The translations under genes and the position numbers were made by a program. Shown one piece after another: positions 1-13,700 of a stretch of DNA of 64,000 nt. The notes beneath the pieces were generated by a model. That model had not been told where the DNA came from. It was given only the letters and a program-made list of their open reading frames with translations, and ran no database searches. Position 1 is the first letter of the stretch. Every line of letters starts with the position of its first letter. This stretch comes from Motacilla alba alba (taxonomy: Eukaryota; Chordata; Aves; Passeriformes; Motacillidae), in NCBI RefSeq assembly GCF_015832195.1, contig NC_052046.1:45394473-45458472 (forward strand), given 5' to 3'.

Positions 1-1939
1 AGCAAGGAGAGAAGACATTCATCACTAATTACCATATCATGACATTCCAGTGTCATCTGAAATAATCATGTTAACTTCAGATCATATTAACCAGTAGTGC
101 CGATATATACAAGTAGGCTCGTGTCTAGAAAGAGTGCAGTTTTCTAACAGAAAATGATGACTCCTTTTTACATTAAACCTACATTTAATAATGTTTTTCA
201 TTCTTATGAAGAGAACACAGAATGAGCAGGAAAATAACAAATGCAACTAGATTTTTCTTCCCTGAACTGAATGCTCTATGGTTTTAAGTGGCACATACAC
301 ATATGTTTGTGCAGGTTTGTTGTTATCTACCAATAATAAAGGAAATATGAAGCAGATAACAACTGTGAGCTCCATTTAGCAAAGATTTAGTAAGTCTTAC
401 TGAAAGAGCTGTTTCCCCTTTTTCTAAGTTGTTAACTATAAGTGAAGATGATTGTCTCCAAAACATACTGCAAATCAGAAGCTATTTTAAGTTTTTAACT
501 GCTCAATGGTTGGTTTTGTTCTTATTGTTGTAACAAGAAAAAACTATGGTTTTAAAGACAGGGCCAAATCTGATAATATTTGTTGGCAATACAGTGAAGT
601 ATACTCATGTTTAAAATTGAGTCAGTGTGAAGATTGACCATACCAATTTTAATTTGATCACCTCAGCCTGTGCATGCAATTTCTAGTGTTGTATCCAAGT
701 TCTTTTTTTACCTGGATACACAAAATGTATAATACTTAGGAATGCTTTGATGGAAAAAGGCATAGCACATAATGAGTGACTGCTGTGGTTTAACCCCAGC
801 TACTGAAACCACCAGAATGACCTATGTGTTTGCAATGGGAAACTTAATGTTAATTTCTGTGCCACAGTTTTTTCCTTATAAAAGAGATATCAACTTATTC
901 TCATAAGGGGTATAAAAAGTTTGTGAATTTCTCCATTGTACTTACTGGGAATAATGGGGTGTAGATTAATAAATATGGTGTTTAAAAAGTATTCTACTGA
1001 ATATGATTATAAATCTCAAGAGTCCATTCCCATGCTGACAAACAATATGAATTTCTATCTGACTCTTATCACTCACTGGCTGAATCCCTTCAACAGTGGT
1101 GGTGTCTTGCAAAGGGGCTAGATTTCTTTATCTCCAGATGTCTCTGTACATAAAGAGATACGTACCATACTTCTTCTTCCCACAGTATATCCCCTTTCTT
1201 CCCTTTGTTTTACTAATAGTAGATGACTTGATAATTCCAGCTAGGAAATGAGCCTATAGTGCCTCAGAGGAAACAGATGAGTGAATTCAGAGGAAAAAAA
1301 AATTTGGGAGCTGGACCATGTTGTGAAGGAAAATAGGAACCCTCCATGAAGGAGCTGCATGAGCTACATTACACAGGAAGTAGAGCTAGTTGGTACATAT
1401 TCCCAGACAACTATGAGAAGGGCAAAATATTTGTCACAGATTTGCTCACAGGGTGAACTATGCCGTGACAATGTCTCAGGCCTGTTGTATAACCTTCAAT
1501 GAGGACTTTACCCTCAGCTGTTTGTTTTTGGTTTGTGGCTCTTTTAATCTTATTTTATTGTTTTTTCTTTAAAACCTCACTGGTATTTGGCGCATGTGAA
1601 ATATGATTTGAATTTCATTTGCAAGGTGTACAGTAGCATAAGTAGACACTGAAGTAACTGTGAGTTCTTAATCAGTATTCATCTTATAAAGGAAAGATGC
1701 CCTTCAGTACATAAAATAAATGAACATTACTGATATATTTTAAGGCATGGCAACCCTAATTTCTAGGTTATCAATACTTGAGTGCAGGTGGCAGTCTTAC
1801 CACTTGAAATTGATGTTTTACCAGAAGACAAATTATAATGAATTTAGAACATGAAGAGGAACATGAAAGATTAATAGTGGTGGGGGTTTGTTTTGTTTTG
1901 GTCGTTATTTGTTTGCTTGTGGGACAAGTTTGGTGGAGA
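1..1939. other. Intronic sequence without recognisable features
   Basis: AT-rich unique-looking DNA. The longest open frames are about 60 codons, lack similarity I recognise and are not flanked by convincing splice sites. No repeat family was recognised. Confidence 0.6.
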
Positions 1940-2320
1940 TGTGAGTTGGCTTTTGGGTTGTTTAGTCCAGAGGAGAGAAGGCTGAGCAGGGATCTCATTA
2001 GTGAATATATCTCAAAAGTGGGTGCCAAGAGAATGGTGCCAGACTCTTTTCAGTGGTGCCCAGTGACAGGATGAGAAGCAATGGCCATTAACCAAACCAC
2101 AAAAAGTTCAACCTCAGCATTATTGCACTGAGGGTATCAGAGCACTGGTACAGCTGCCTGGGGAGGTCATGGAGTCTCCCTCTCTTGAGACATTCAAAAC
2201 CCATCTGGACATGCTCCTGTGTCACCTGTTTTAGGTGATCCTGCCTTGGCAGTTGTGTTGGACTAGATGATCTCCACACTAGATGATCTCTAATTATACT
2301 GTTATGATTTTGTGAAATTG
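1940..2320 (+). mobile_element. CR1 LINE, 5'-truncated 3' end
   Basis: The sequence follows the CR1 3' region in order: TTTAGTCCAGAGGAGAGAAG, GGATCTCATTAGTGAATATA, CAGTGGTGCCCAGTGACAGG, then a match to the GGAGTCTCC...TTCAAAACCCATCTGGAC block. It ends in GTTGGACTAGATGATCTCC and a degraded ATTATA/GTTATG/ATTTTGTG tail. It is divergent and has small indels, so an old copy. A 16-base block (ACTAGATGATCTC plus three bases) is tandemly duplicated at 2262-2293. The small open frames here are CR1-derived, not genes. Confidence 0.88.
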
Positions 2321-5300
2321 TTTACCTGTTTGCCTGGAAAGCTTACTTTCCCAGCATTCTGGAAACTAGGATCAGTGTCACTCTCTTGCTGCTTTCCACT
2401 GATGTTGTGGAATTAATCAGTTGTTTTATATGTTATTTTGTGTTACCATAATCTGTTATCTCTTCAGTCACTTCTCTGTGGATTCTCTTCTCTGCTCTCC
2501 TATCTTCAGCTACTGGGGTTAATCTCGTATTTTAATACTTCTCTTGTTATAAGGATTATGTTATTAATTTTACTGTAATCTATGAATTATGTTATCTTGA
2601 ACATTTTTGTCAGTAAGCATCAACAGAAGACAGGGAATGATTACAGCTGGGGCTGAAAATACAGTATTTATTCAGTATCTCATATCTTATCCTACTTTCT
2701 TCACAAGTAAGGACTTCCCCATAAAGCTTTCAAGTTATATAGTAGTGTCTACTTATATCTTAATATAGCTAACTGTAAAACCTTATTGCATATATTAATA
2801 AAGCTAAATTAAATGTCTACAGACAAGGTCTGTTTCCTGTGAGGGCAAGTAGATGGTGCTGTGCTGTGCAGAACATTGCTGCGAGATGTGAAAGAGAGAC
2901 CTCTTTCCAAGGTTAGTCAAGATCCAGTAGTTTTTGTGTTGACTTCACATGACTATCTAAGAACTAAATTTTATATAATTTATAGATTTTTATATTCAAA
3001 GTTAGTACAAAAATTTCATTTCATGTTCTATTTCCCAAATTATTTGAATGCATACAATCCATAGACATTTTTTTAAAGTAGCTCTGTCCTATTAATACTG
3101 TCTAGTTATCTGTATGTAGTGAGGAAAAGATATTTCCCTGTATGTACCTTATGTGTGTTATCTCATTGTCAAACTCGCTCAAATAGTGGATCTCATCTTC
3201 ATGCCCTTCTGTTTTTTGAAAATGAGTATTGGAGGAACTGGGTGGGGGAAATCCTGAAACACACCTGCCTGTGTTTCTGAATTGCCAGATGAGAAAGAAA
3301 TGCAGAGACAAAGAAAGTTGCATGCAGAAAGTTATATTAAGACAAACCTTTTGTAAAGTCAGACATGGAAGAAAAGATGAATTTGGGCACTGTTCTATTT
3401 TTAAAAATTATAATAAAATATGATATAACAACAATTATGCTGATACTTGAGGATTGCAATCTATCCCTTTAATTCCCTCCTATATTACCAGCTTCTAGTA
3501 GCATTGCGCTATTTTAGTCTTCAGAACATTTTGATCACTTGTAATAGTTCTAAGACACCTGTAAATAATGTATTCATTAAGAAAAAAGACATCAAATTCT
3601 TCAACCTTAATTGCAGTATAAAAATTAATTCTCTTAAACCTCATATATTTCTTTAGGCTTAATGGTTTTTTCCTCTGTGACTTCCTTCTGCACAAGTTCT
3701 GTCAATTGGACACTTAAATACACATGTACCAGTTTTACAGCCTATGTCAGTGCTCTTTTACCCTGCATTACACCAGTCTCATTTTGAATATTTACTAACA
3801 TTTGCCTGTTTAGTGACTGCATGCTAGAACAACATGAAATTTTAATAAAATTAAGTACTCTGGTAAAAAAATCAGTGAGATTTTGACTCTTAACACTTTA
3901 TAGTAGAAGATCTGTAAAAAACTTGTCCTTTTTTTTCCTCCTCTTTTTGATGGGTGAAGTATTTCAGAAAAAAAATACAGAAGAAATTTATAGATGGAAC
4001 TATGCCTTTAGGAAACACAAGTCAAGGACAGCTGTATTACATGGCAACAGACATGAAGGGTTACGTATGACTTAAGTTTTTACTCATTTGATTATTAACA
4101 CGGGACAGTTAATTAGAAACACTTCTGTATTTTTTTAATCTCTGTTTATTTTAGTTATTTTAGAACTTCAAATGAAACACAGCTCAACCAACCAATAATC
4201 CACAAACCCTAAATCTAAATGTTAGACTTTCCCAATTGCTTTTGAATTGATTATGTTTTTCATACTCATCTAGGACAGTCAATTTGTTGCTTTAATCAAA
4301 CTTTGCTGTGATGATTTTATGGGTAAAAATTTGAAAGAGCTTATTTTTCATGGCTGAGAATCAGGGATTTTGTCATTACTGCTTTTTTTAGGCAATGATG
4401 GGTTTATATATGTGTTTAAATAAGACTTCTACATGCAAAATAACATTTTTGAATAAACAGTCTTCATGATTTTTGATGGTTTGTTTTATGGGGTCATCTA
4501 CCTGTTAAGTAGAACATACAGTGAAATAAAGCTTCCAAAATATATAGGATTTAAGTACAAATTCTTCTATGGTGTAAAATCCTTGTACAATCTCAGAAAG
4601 GTAGACATCAGGCAAGTGAAATAACCCTCAAGGAATCCTTATTTACACTTCCATGTAATGTATATGTCACAATTGTAAAAGGGTGTTTCTATTTATGATT
4701 TCTGCATGCCAGTCTAATTGTCTTCTGTGTTGAAAACACTTTATGTGAGAAAATGCACTGTAAATAAATGTTAAAAAAGTTTCAAAAATCAGCCTCAGTC
4801 TGTGGGAATATTGGAACCATAGATTAAAAATAATACATTAGAAATAAATCTTATATGGGATTTAAGAATGTTTTCAGGTAGTAGAACTATCAAGTTTGAA
4901 ATCTGAATTAAGAAAAAAAATTAGTTTGGGTACTTGTCATTATTTTAATAAAATCTATGTTCATATATGAAAATTTATTTTCTGATTCTCCACCATAAAT
5001 GAGGTTACTAAATTTTAGGGGATTTGCAGCAGCTGTAGTGATGCTTGAAGCCATTGTGCTGGCCAAAATACACAGTGGCTCAGCACACCGTGAAAAGACT
5101 GGAGAGCAAACAAACAAGAAATATTTTTTTGTCTTAGGAGTGACTGAAGACAGTGCTGCATGCAGTAGTTGCACTTGCAGATTTTCATATTTGTGATGGG
5201 AATTGATCTGATACGGTCCATCTAACATACAATTTCTTCATTACAACACTGATGGCAAACAATGTTTTCTCACAATTCCATGTGGGTGTCTTGCCTGTGA

Positions 5301-7379
5301 CTGGTGGGTGTTGGGCAGGGACATGACTGGTGTTTTCAGCAACACTATTCAATTCTCTCTTTCATTTTTTATAATTTTTTCAGCCCTTATATTTCAGTTT
5401 TAATTATATCTGTACTATTAACAGAAAAGGAAAAAAGGAGTATGCATATAAAGAATCAAAAATCTGTTTGGGTAGAAATAAATGGAAGAAGTAATGGTTT
5501 GTCAGGTATCTGTCTTAATAGAGTAAAATCTGATAAAGTTAAGTATCAGCAATAGAATCTGATCAGGTAGAAATAACAGTGAAAATACTCAAGTGTGCAG
5601 AGAAAGGCAGAAATCTGAAGCAAAAATTTGGAACTGAGGGAGTAGCCTCAGGAGAGGAAAGACAACTGGTGAGCATAGAGAAAATCCAATTCAGTGAGAG
5701 CATATTTAATGAATATAACAGGAACTAGTGCAAGATGAAACTACAATTAATTGCTGAAGTTAATATCTTTAGATGTGTTTACATTGAATTAATTGGGGGA
5801 AATACAGTTACATTCCTATATGTAAACATTTGGTGATGCATAAATATGTCTGCTGCTGACACCTACCTTGTCTGTCAACATAAATATGCTAGTCCAGTAA
5901 GTCCATGCTCATTATCAAATAGATTCCTATTTAAAACATTTGTCATTTCATTTTGCTATAAGATGATTTTACAGCTATTGTAAACTGAATACTGCAATAT
6001 TTTACTGTTGCTTTAGCTTAAACAGTAGTCAAACTCTCCAGATTGTAGGTTTGCATTTTGTGAAAAAAAACAAAAAAACAAACACACAGCAACTTCTGGG
6101 TTTTTAAAAAATCAATGTAATACGTATTTTCTGAGTGGAATTAAGTATTTTTTTTCTTTTAAATGACATTACATCTTTACATTACATTGCCCAAGAGACT
6201 CTTAAAAACTCTTCAGCGTCTTCATATGGAAAATGTGTTTGACAAATTTTTTCTTTTTAAACTAGCACTTTCATGCAGCATCAGCCCAAATGACCATCAT
6301 AGAGCTGGATTACATCTGTGGATGATTATAGGGGGAGGACACCTGGTCTGGAGATAATTGGCTGGAATATTGTTAGGTTTTATATGACTACTTTGGCATT
6401 TAATTTGATTTGATTTGATAAAAAAAATAAGTGGTGGCATATGCTCATTGCAGCCTCACAAGGCACTGAAAATGTGCTTTAATTCTAGCAGTGCAAAGCT
6501 CTAACATTATGTGTAGGGGAGCCCATCCACAGCAGGACCTTATATGCAGCCTGGTAAAATCATTAATTTTTTTTCTGCCTTGATAGTAACATCAAGTGAC
6601 AACATGACGCAGGGGAGGTTTGAGGGAGTGCTCTTGCACAAAGCAGGAATTTATTCAGTGTCAAAAAACCACTATCCAGATGGAAATATCTGTTACATGT
6701 TTTAGAAAAGAAAAATGGATAGATTCTAATGGAGTCATTGCTAACTTATATTACACACCAAACTGATAAGATTCCATGTGAAGCATGTTATGAGTCTTCT
6801 CCATGGCTCTTGGGGTTCAGCCTGAGCTGACACAGCCCATCTCTGCAAGCTAGGGATTGACAAAGTTGCTCCTGAGACCTGAGGTGTAGTGCTTTTTGCT
6901 GGGAAAACATGGCCTAACCTATGGAGGTGGCCATTGTTACCTGGGTTTTAAAATTCATTCACGTGGGCATCACACAACACAGTCTTGATAACAACTAACC
7001 TGTACTGCTCTTGGGTGGTAGCACTCTCTTCTGCTGCCAAAGATGCCATGTGGACGGGCATCTACCCCTGTACTAGCCACAGAACTTTCAGCTGAGCTCT
7101 ACACCTCTAGAGGCCACCATGGGACCAAATCAGCTTTCTGTGCATGGAAGCAAAGGCCCGATTTTCCCCTCATTATGTTCTTCAGTTTGTTGTAGCCCAT
7201 AATTCAGGATATCCATGGGGTTGGCGTATTAGTGAGAGGCTCCTTCTGTCTCTAGATTACCGTTTTGGGGGCTTGGCAGTGAAATACTTATTTAAGAAAT
7301 AAATTAAAAAGTTAAATAGTTACCAGGGAGGTTTATTGTTGTTTTCACTGAAAACAATGCGGTTTTTAAAATGCAATAT
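2321..7379. other. Intronic sequence, no gene or clear repeat
   Basis: AT-rich DNA with short homopolymers and an (ATTTG)n-like stretch at about 6400-6420. Open frames such as 4908-5228 on the minus strand are unsupported. A moderately GC-richer stretch at about 6780-7200 has no identity I can assign. Confidence 0.55.
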
Positions 7380-7720
7380 ATAACCCATGTTTTCCAGCTA
7401 TTAATTCTATAGGAGACTTGAGACTTACATGTGGCTTGGACGGTGAGGGTGTAAAAGCCCAGGGGTTCCTTTGCTTGGGATCCTCCTTGGAGGCACCAGC
7501 TCAGCTGTTCCTGCGTTTCTGTGCTGTGAATAAATTGTTCTGTGGAATGAGATAAGACATCTCAGACTCTACCCTAGGAAACCTCCTCTCACTGAGAGTG
7601 GGGTGACTCAAGCGGGGCTGCTGTGAGCTCAGTGGTCCCACCAGTGACAGTCTCTGACACTGAGACTGCAACTGCCTGAGTCTCATCAATGGTGAGACTG
7701 GGAAGTTTCCCTAACTGGAA
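7380..7720 (+). mobile_element. Possible old endogenous retrovirus LTR remnant
   Basis: The order of signals is LTR-like: a TATA-like GTGTAAAAGCCC at 7449-7460, a GC-rich segment with GGAGGCACCAGCTCAGCTG, then AATAAA at 7529-7534 followed by a TTGTTCTGTGGAATG stretch. About 70 bases separate TATA-like box and polyadenylation signal. Downstream comes a serine/threonine-codon-like repetitive segment with CTGAG/CAGTG motifs. No clean TG...CA ends or target-site duplication were found. It could also be unique sequence with chance motifs. Confidence 0.4.
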
Positions 7721-10700
7721 AACCCTTTCTGTGGTTGAAGTATTGATTACGTCTATAATTAACAACAAGGCACTGATACTTAGCATTTAAAAACATACCC
7801 CCATTCCCCTCCAGTCAGCATTTTAATTGTGGAAAGAGTGTGCTTTTAAAGTGAGTCCTCCAGTCGCAACTACCTGTTGCATCATTGCCTCCCAGATTTA
7901 AAATATTGTGACTTCCACACCGAATCATGGCATATTATTTGTTAGATCTGAAAAGCTTTAAATCTTATAAAATATACTGGCCAGTATACACACACAGCAA
8001 ATACAGAGCTTTATGTTGAGTAATTTTCAGCTGGATAGCTCTGTGCCATTGCTGCAGGCTTTTTCTGCAGTTGACTGAGAGCTTGAAAAAAAGGAGTTAG
8101 ATTGTGCTTAGTGGCTCCATAGTGTGAATTTGCCTGCTAAGACACCTGTCTGGGTTTTAGCTGGTGTAATGTTGCGGCCAGAAGCAAAGCACATTAACAG
8201 CAGGTGGGTGTAGCTGTGGTGCAGAACCAGAGAGCTGTCAGCAGAATTGCTTCAGTGTCTTGAGCACAGCACTGAGCCTCCTCCTTCAGCTATGCAGAAG
8301 CCAAATAGGAGCAGGCCAGAGAAGTGTGACTTTCTCTGTGCCTACCTCAGCATCTAGAGATATAAGAGTGCAGCTCTGTGAGTAACAGGACTGTGGATTG
8401 GAAATGAAAATAGTTATATTTTTATTGTCATTCTCACAAATAAGTCCTGTTGATCTGTGCAATAGCAAATGCAGCAATCTGTAGGTTTAGATATTTAGAG
8501 TTAATTTTTACTGGGGGAAAAATGAGTAACTAAAACATGTAGTCAAAATTTCAGCATGAAACAACACATTATTCCACAGCTATATATATTCCTTTCACTC
8601 TTCATCCACAAAAAAATATTTCTAATGTCACAAATATACAGTTGTATTTTAGAATGTGACTATACACAGAATGCCTGGGCACTTGGTATTCTTGACATAG
8701 AAGATTGCTTTTTTTTTCTTTAATCAGTTAATTTTTTTGGGATCAGTTAATTTTCTTTAATCAGTTAATTTTTTGTAGAAGTCTTTTTCCCACAGTCATA
8801 TTTTGTGATACCACACTCTGGAATTCTGGTGACATATCAACAAAATGGTATTATGTGCTCCATTTATTTCAAAGAAGTAAGTTATATGTAAGTTAGATGT
8901 TGTGACCTGCCTCTCAGGCAGGTTCATTTTTCACAGACCCTTTGGGGTGGATTAAAGCAAATTGATGCTAAATAACCAATAAAGCAAAAAACTTTATTAG
9001 AACAAATGCTTTGAAAATGTAAATGGGAAAAAAACCATAATGATCTGGAAAAAGGGTGTATAGAGATGTTCTGGGGTGTATGATCACCCTATGAAAAGGT
9101 AATTGCCAGGAGAGAAACAGAAAAACATAGGAGAAAATTCTGGAAGTCTGATAGTGTTGAGAGGAGGGGATGAGCGTATGTCTGTCTCTCTGGGTGTGCT
9201 TGGACAGACTTTTGGAGTAAACTCTGAATTTTGTGACTGTGCATTGGTGGCTCACAGTGTGGGAAAGAGACCGGCATTAAAATGAACACTGACCCTGCTT
9301 CTGCAGGATCTACTGCTTTATGGCAGCTTCTGCTTTCACTCAAAACCAGCTTGTTCAAGGTAAAATTTAGCTGCAAGGCCCCTGTGGTTCACTACAGATG
9401 TTCTTTCATAACAAAACAAAACAAAAAAAACCCTGAAAAACTTGTTGTCCTCCAGAAGGAAGACTTGAAAAAGTTTTGAACTCAAGCACCAAAGCCATGG
9501 AAGCACTTCTCTGCAAGACTCTCAGCAGGGAGAAAACGAACAAACAGACCAAAAGCAAAAAACGCCGAAGTTTATCAGCAGGAGAGTGTGACACAAGTTG
9601 TTTGCCTCCACCTGCCTGTTTTCTGCCTAATGCAAAACTTCTCTGCAGTACAATACTCAGCATGGCAGAAAACAGAAAGTGGTTTATATTCTGTATGTTC
9701 ACTGTGCGAATAGATCTCCTTTGGCAACTTCTTCCATGAGATACTGTTGCAGATATCTTTCATGCTGGATTAGAGAGATTTGTATTCTGAACAGAATGAA
9801 AAAGAAGGAATAATACCCACAGCCTTCACTATTAATGTACATGGAGGACTGATGTCCTCAGAGGAGCAAACAATCCTGTTGTAAGTAATAAAGATTTAGG
9901 AACAGGTTTCTATGTCCAAACAGCCTATCCAGTTTTACCAGTTCTCACTCTTACTTAAGCTGAACACTTTTTCTAATATCTTTTGCTAAATAGCTCTTTT
10001 ATTCATTGACCCTAATGGGAGCTGTTCATCCTTGAAACAAATTCTCACCTTGTGTGAATTTAGTGGTGACATCAGAGTGATATTGATTAATTCCTTGACT
10101 TCATTTTAGCTTTGATTGATCCTAAATGTGGATGTGAGAACTGCTATTTTTGCACTCAGGTCTAGCAACTTCACTCTGTGCAGCTCATAGCTACATACGA
10201 AGAAAAACAAAGCTACCAAATGAAGTTCAAAGGATGAAAAATATTTTCAATTAATTCCTCTCAAAGTTCAGGAAACAATTGCTTGCAAAATGATTCTAAG
10301 GCAACACGATTCTTACAGCCTTACCTAAATTGCCCAAAGTAAAAGCTACATTTCAGGCTTAGTGAGTTTGTGTGGAACTCCTAAAGATTAACTGCTATTT
10401 TATTAATAGCATATTTAGGTGTTTTGCTATAATAGCAGTGGGTCAGGGGGACAAGGCTGGGAGGGAGCTTGAAAATATGTGCTGGAAAGAGTTTCAAATT
10501 ATTTTAAAAACTACAAATTGTTGCAATACACAGTACATAGTCTATTTCTTCTTTTCTTCAGCAGAGTGTCTTAGAGTCAGACAGGTTTACAGTAGCCCTT
10601 CCGTGAATAATATCCTTGTATTAAAATATTTAATTTTTAAAGAAACTTTTTAAAGAATCTTTTGTATTTTGCATGTTGAGATCCACAGAGAACAGTAACA

Positions 10701-13700
10701 ATTCTTTCTATTAGTGATGCAAAATGGAATACAGCAAATAAAACACTTTTAAAAGTGATACTTATTTTATTCCAGTGGTTCTCGGTTTTATCTGATTTAT
10801 TGGTGTGTTTAATTTCCTGTTCTCTGTAAGCCAAAAAAATGTTCCTCAGACACACAAAATGTGGCATCTCAGCTGCTCTTCATAATATTTTTTCCTGCAC
10901 CATCTTCCTAATGTCTTTCATTGTGGAAGTACCTCAGTCAGACAGTAGTCATATTTGCCTGCGAGCAGTTCCAGAATAATTTTGTGCCTTCACATGTGAC
11001 CTTCAGATTCTAATCTTTATTAATAGCTTTCCCTTTCAACTAATTTTTGTATCAATATTTAATTGCTTTCAGTCTTCATGGTAGCTTTTTTCCTTCAAGG
11101 GATGACATTTAAATATGGTATCTTTAGCTATTACATGCAAGCTACCTGTTAGTAATCAAATATTTGTCTGCTTGTGTATCTTATCAGGAAAGTTTGAAAG
11201 TGAGATAATACTGGAGTGCCAGATAAATCAGGATGATTAATGGTGTAGTGCAAGCTTTAAGTAGCATGATCTTTTAGGTGAGCACTTTTGAACAATGGCT
11301 TGTGTTCCTTTTTTTCTTACAACAGTGCAGAAGAATAGACTTAATAAGCAAAGGAGAACATCTTCAAAGATGGAAGGGTACAGGTAGAAATTTTGTGGTC
11401 ACGTACTTGTGAGTCTGCATATTGGCTTGCTGTGCATCAGCCTCATCAGCTCATCTTCTTGGACTCATACTATTCTAAGTGGAAAAAGAGGCCTCCATAC
11501 TTTTGAAGATGATTCAGGGAAGGAGGCTAAAAAAGTTCTTGGCTTAGACAATTCAAATGTTTGTCTTTAAGAGATGCCTTTCTGCTTCCTTCTATTCCCA
11601 ATCTACCCACTGTACAAGTTTTAATCTGTCTTGAGATCTGTTTGGTCAAGGACGACAAGGAATTAGATGCTGGTGGTGTGACAGGCACATACTCCTTGTA
11701 ATTGCTTCTGATTCTACCACCTCCCATTTCAGCCTGGGGATTGCTGGAGCGGGGCCTTCACAAAGACAGGCTTTGCTGTACCAACATCCTACTCCTGTGG
11801 GACCTCTTAAGGCTCTTGCATTACATTGTTCCATGGACAAGCTTTTAATAGAGGATTGAAATGTCATCTGATTTAAAGGAGTCATGTTTTCTGAAAATAT
11901 TTGAAAAATGCCTGTGTAAAGGATTGTACCCATAAGTGGGGTCTATACAGACTTTTATAAATTGGTCTAAATTCACCGTACAGAGGTGGTAAAATGCCAT
12001 TTAACTGCTGTTCAAACCATACTACATTAGAAGAATATGGCAATACTGGAAAATCTATTAATGCTGTTTCACAAAGGCTCTCTTAGACCTAAAGAGAGGC
12101 AAGGTCTCATTTTCTTTCTAGAATGTGGCCCTTTTCTATACCTATGACTTCTACTTGAACAGCGCAGGCCTGATTTGCTGTCAAAGTTCAGTGTTTGCAT
12201 ATATTCAGAACATGCTGAAATTTTGAGAGAGTAAGAAATCTGATGCCTATTGGTGTTTGTCATTAAAGTGGTTTAAGTTGAGATAAGCCTGTGGAAGTTT
12301 CTTTCTGAATGTTTATTTTGGTTGTAGTGAAGTTCAGTTTCAATAGCCTCTGTTAATAAGGAATGGGTTTAGATAGGCTGAATTCCTGCTAGTATTTTTA
12401 GCACTTTCACCAAACTGTTAAAATTGACTTTTACAGAAAACATTGCTTTTTTAGATAAAGTAGAATGTGTATAATGTATCTGAATCCATTTCTGTGTCAG
12501 ATGAATGAGCTAAGAAATATGCCCTCCAACAATAACCATGCCAGCAAAATAAACTTGTTAGTTAGATATAAATCCAGATTCTACCTACCTGAGCTGAATG
12601 TTTTAATACAGTACTTATTAAAATGTCCAGACCTTACCTGCAATTGTTGGTCATTGATTTGGTACATGCCAAAGTGCATGAAGGCTCTTTTCTGTATGAT
12701 TTGAGTGCTCTGTGTTCCATGATGACAGTCACATTGTGATATTTTTACATCACCTTGAAAATATGGATAAAATGGCTGAAACTTTTATTCACTGCCAGTC
12801 TGTTTATAAAAGAACTGAATGGAAGAAACAAGGAATAGCGTGTCATTATGAACCCTGAGTGAGAGTGACATTAACACCTGAGAAGAGTGGAAAAATTGGT
12901 GAAATGGGGAGATTATAGTGATGAGTTCATAATTGCAATTTCCGAAGTGGACACTTCCCACCTCCATATGCTCCCTTAAGATGAATTTAATAGTCCCTCT
13001 CTGAACATGAGCAGTAAGAAGAGCTGACGGGTGTTATCTCAATGCCTAGAAGGCTGTTGCTTGCCCTTGATATCATATTGGTTCACTTTAGATCTCACAT
13101 GCCTTGCTGGCCGATTGTGTTGGATCCTATGGCTGCTGCCCACATGCTGGAGAGCTGGTGCTCTTGTTGGTGCTCTTGTAGTATTACAGACCTTTTACCT
13201 TTTGGTTATAAATGATCAGCCACATGTTGTCCTTGGGATTGTTTTTAAGAGGAAACTCTGGATTTTTCCCCTTTACGAAAGAATCAGTAAACAGGACCAA
13301 AAACGTAATGGGATTTAGAAAACAAAGTTTCGTGCCTCTGAGCAAGAGTTTTGTAGTGGTCTTAAGGACGACAAATTTAAGAGAGAGAGAGAGACTTTGT
13401 TCTGGCTGATGTGTAAAAGTTTTGATTACTTCAAGAGTAGATACAGAACTTTTGAATACATGAAAGGCATTCCTTTGGGAAACCATGAATTTTTTGACCT
13501 GTCTGTGTATTTTAGAGTCAAACAAATATAGCCTTTGAGTTAGAACCAGTTTTTTATTGCTGACTTTTGGGTTTGAGGAGTTTAAAAACTCCAAGGTTAT
13601 TGGAAGTCCTCCAGAAGCAATATGTTGTTTTTCCAGATACTAACAGTTTTATACCATTTATTCACATGTTTGAGGGGATTTGGTTTGGTTTGATCATTGT

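Noticed and set aside
9280..9763. Short open frames overlapping on both strands, considered as an unrecognised gene
   Set aside because: None has a recognisable motif, and the simultaneous openness on both strands suggests composition rather than selection.
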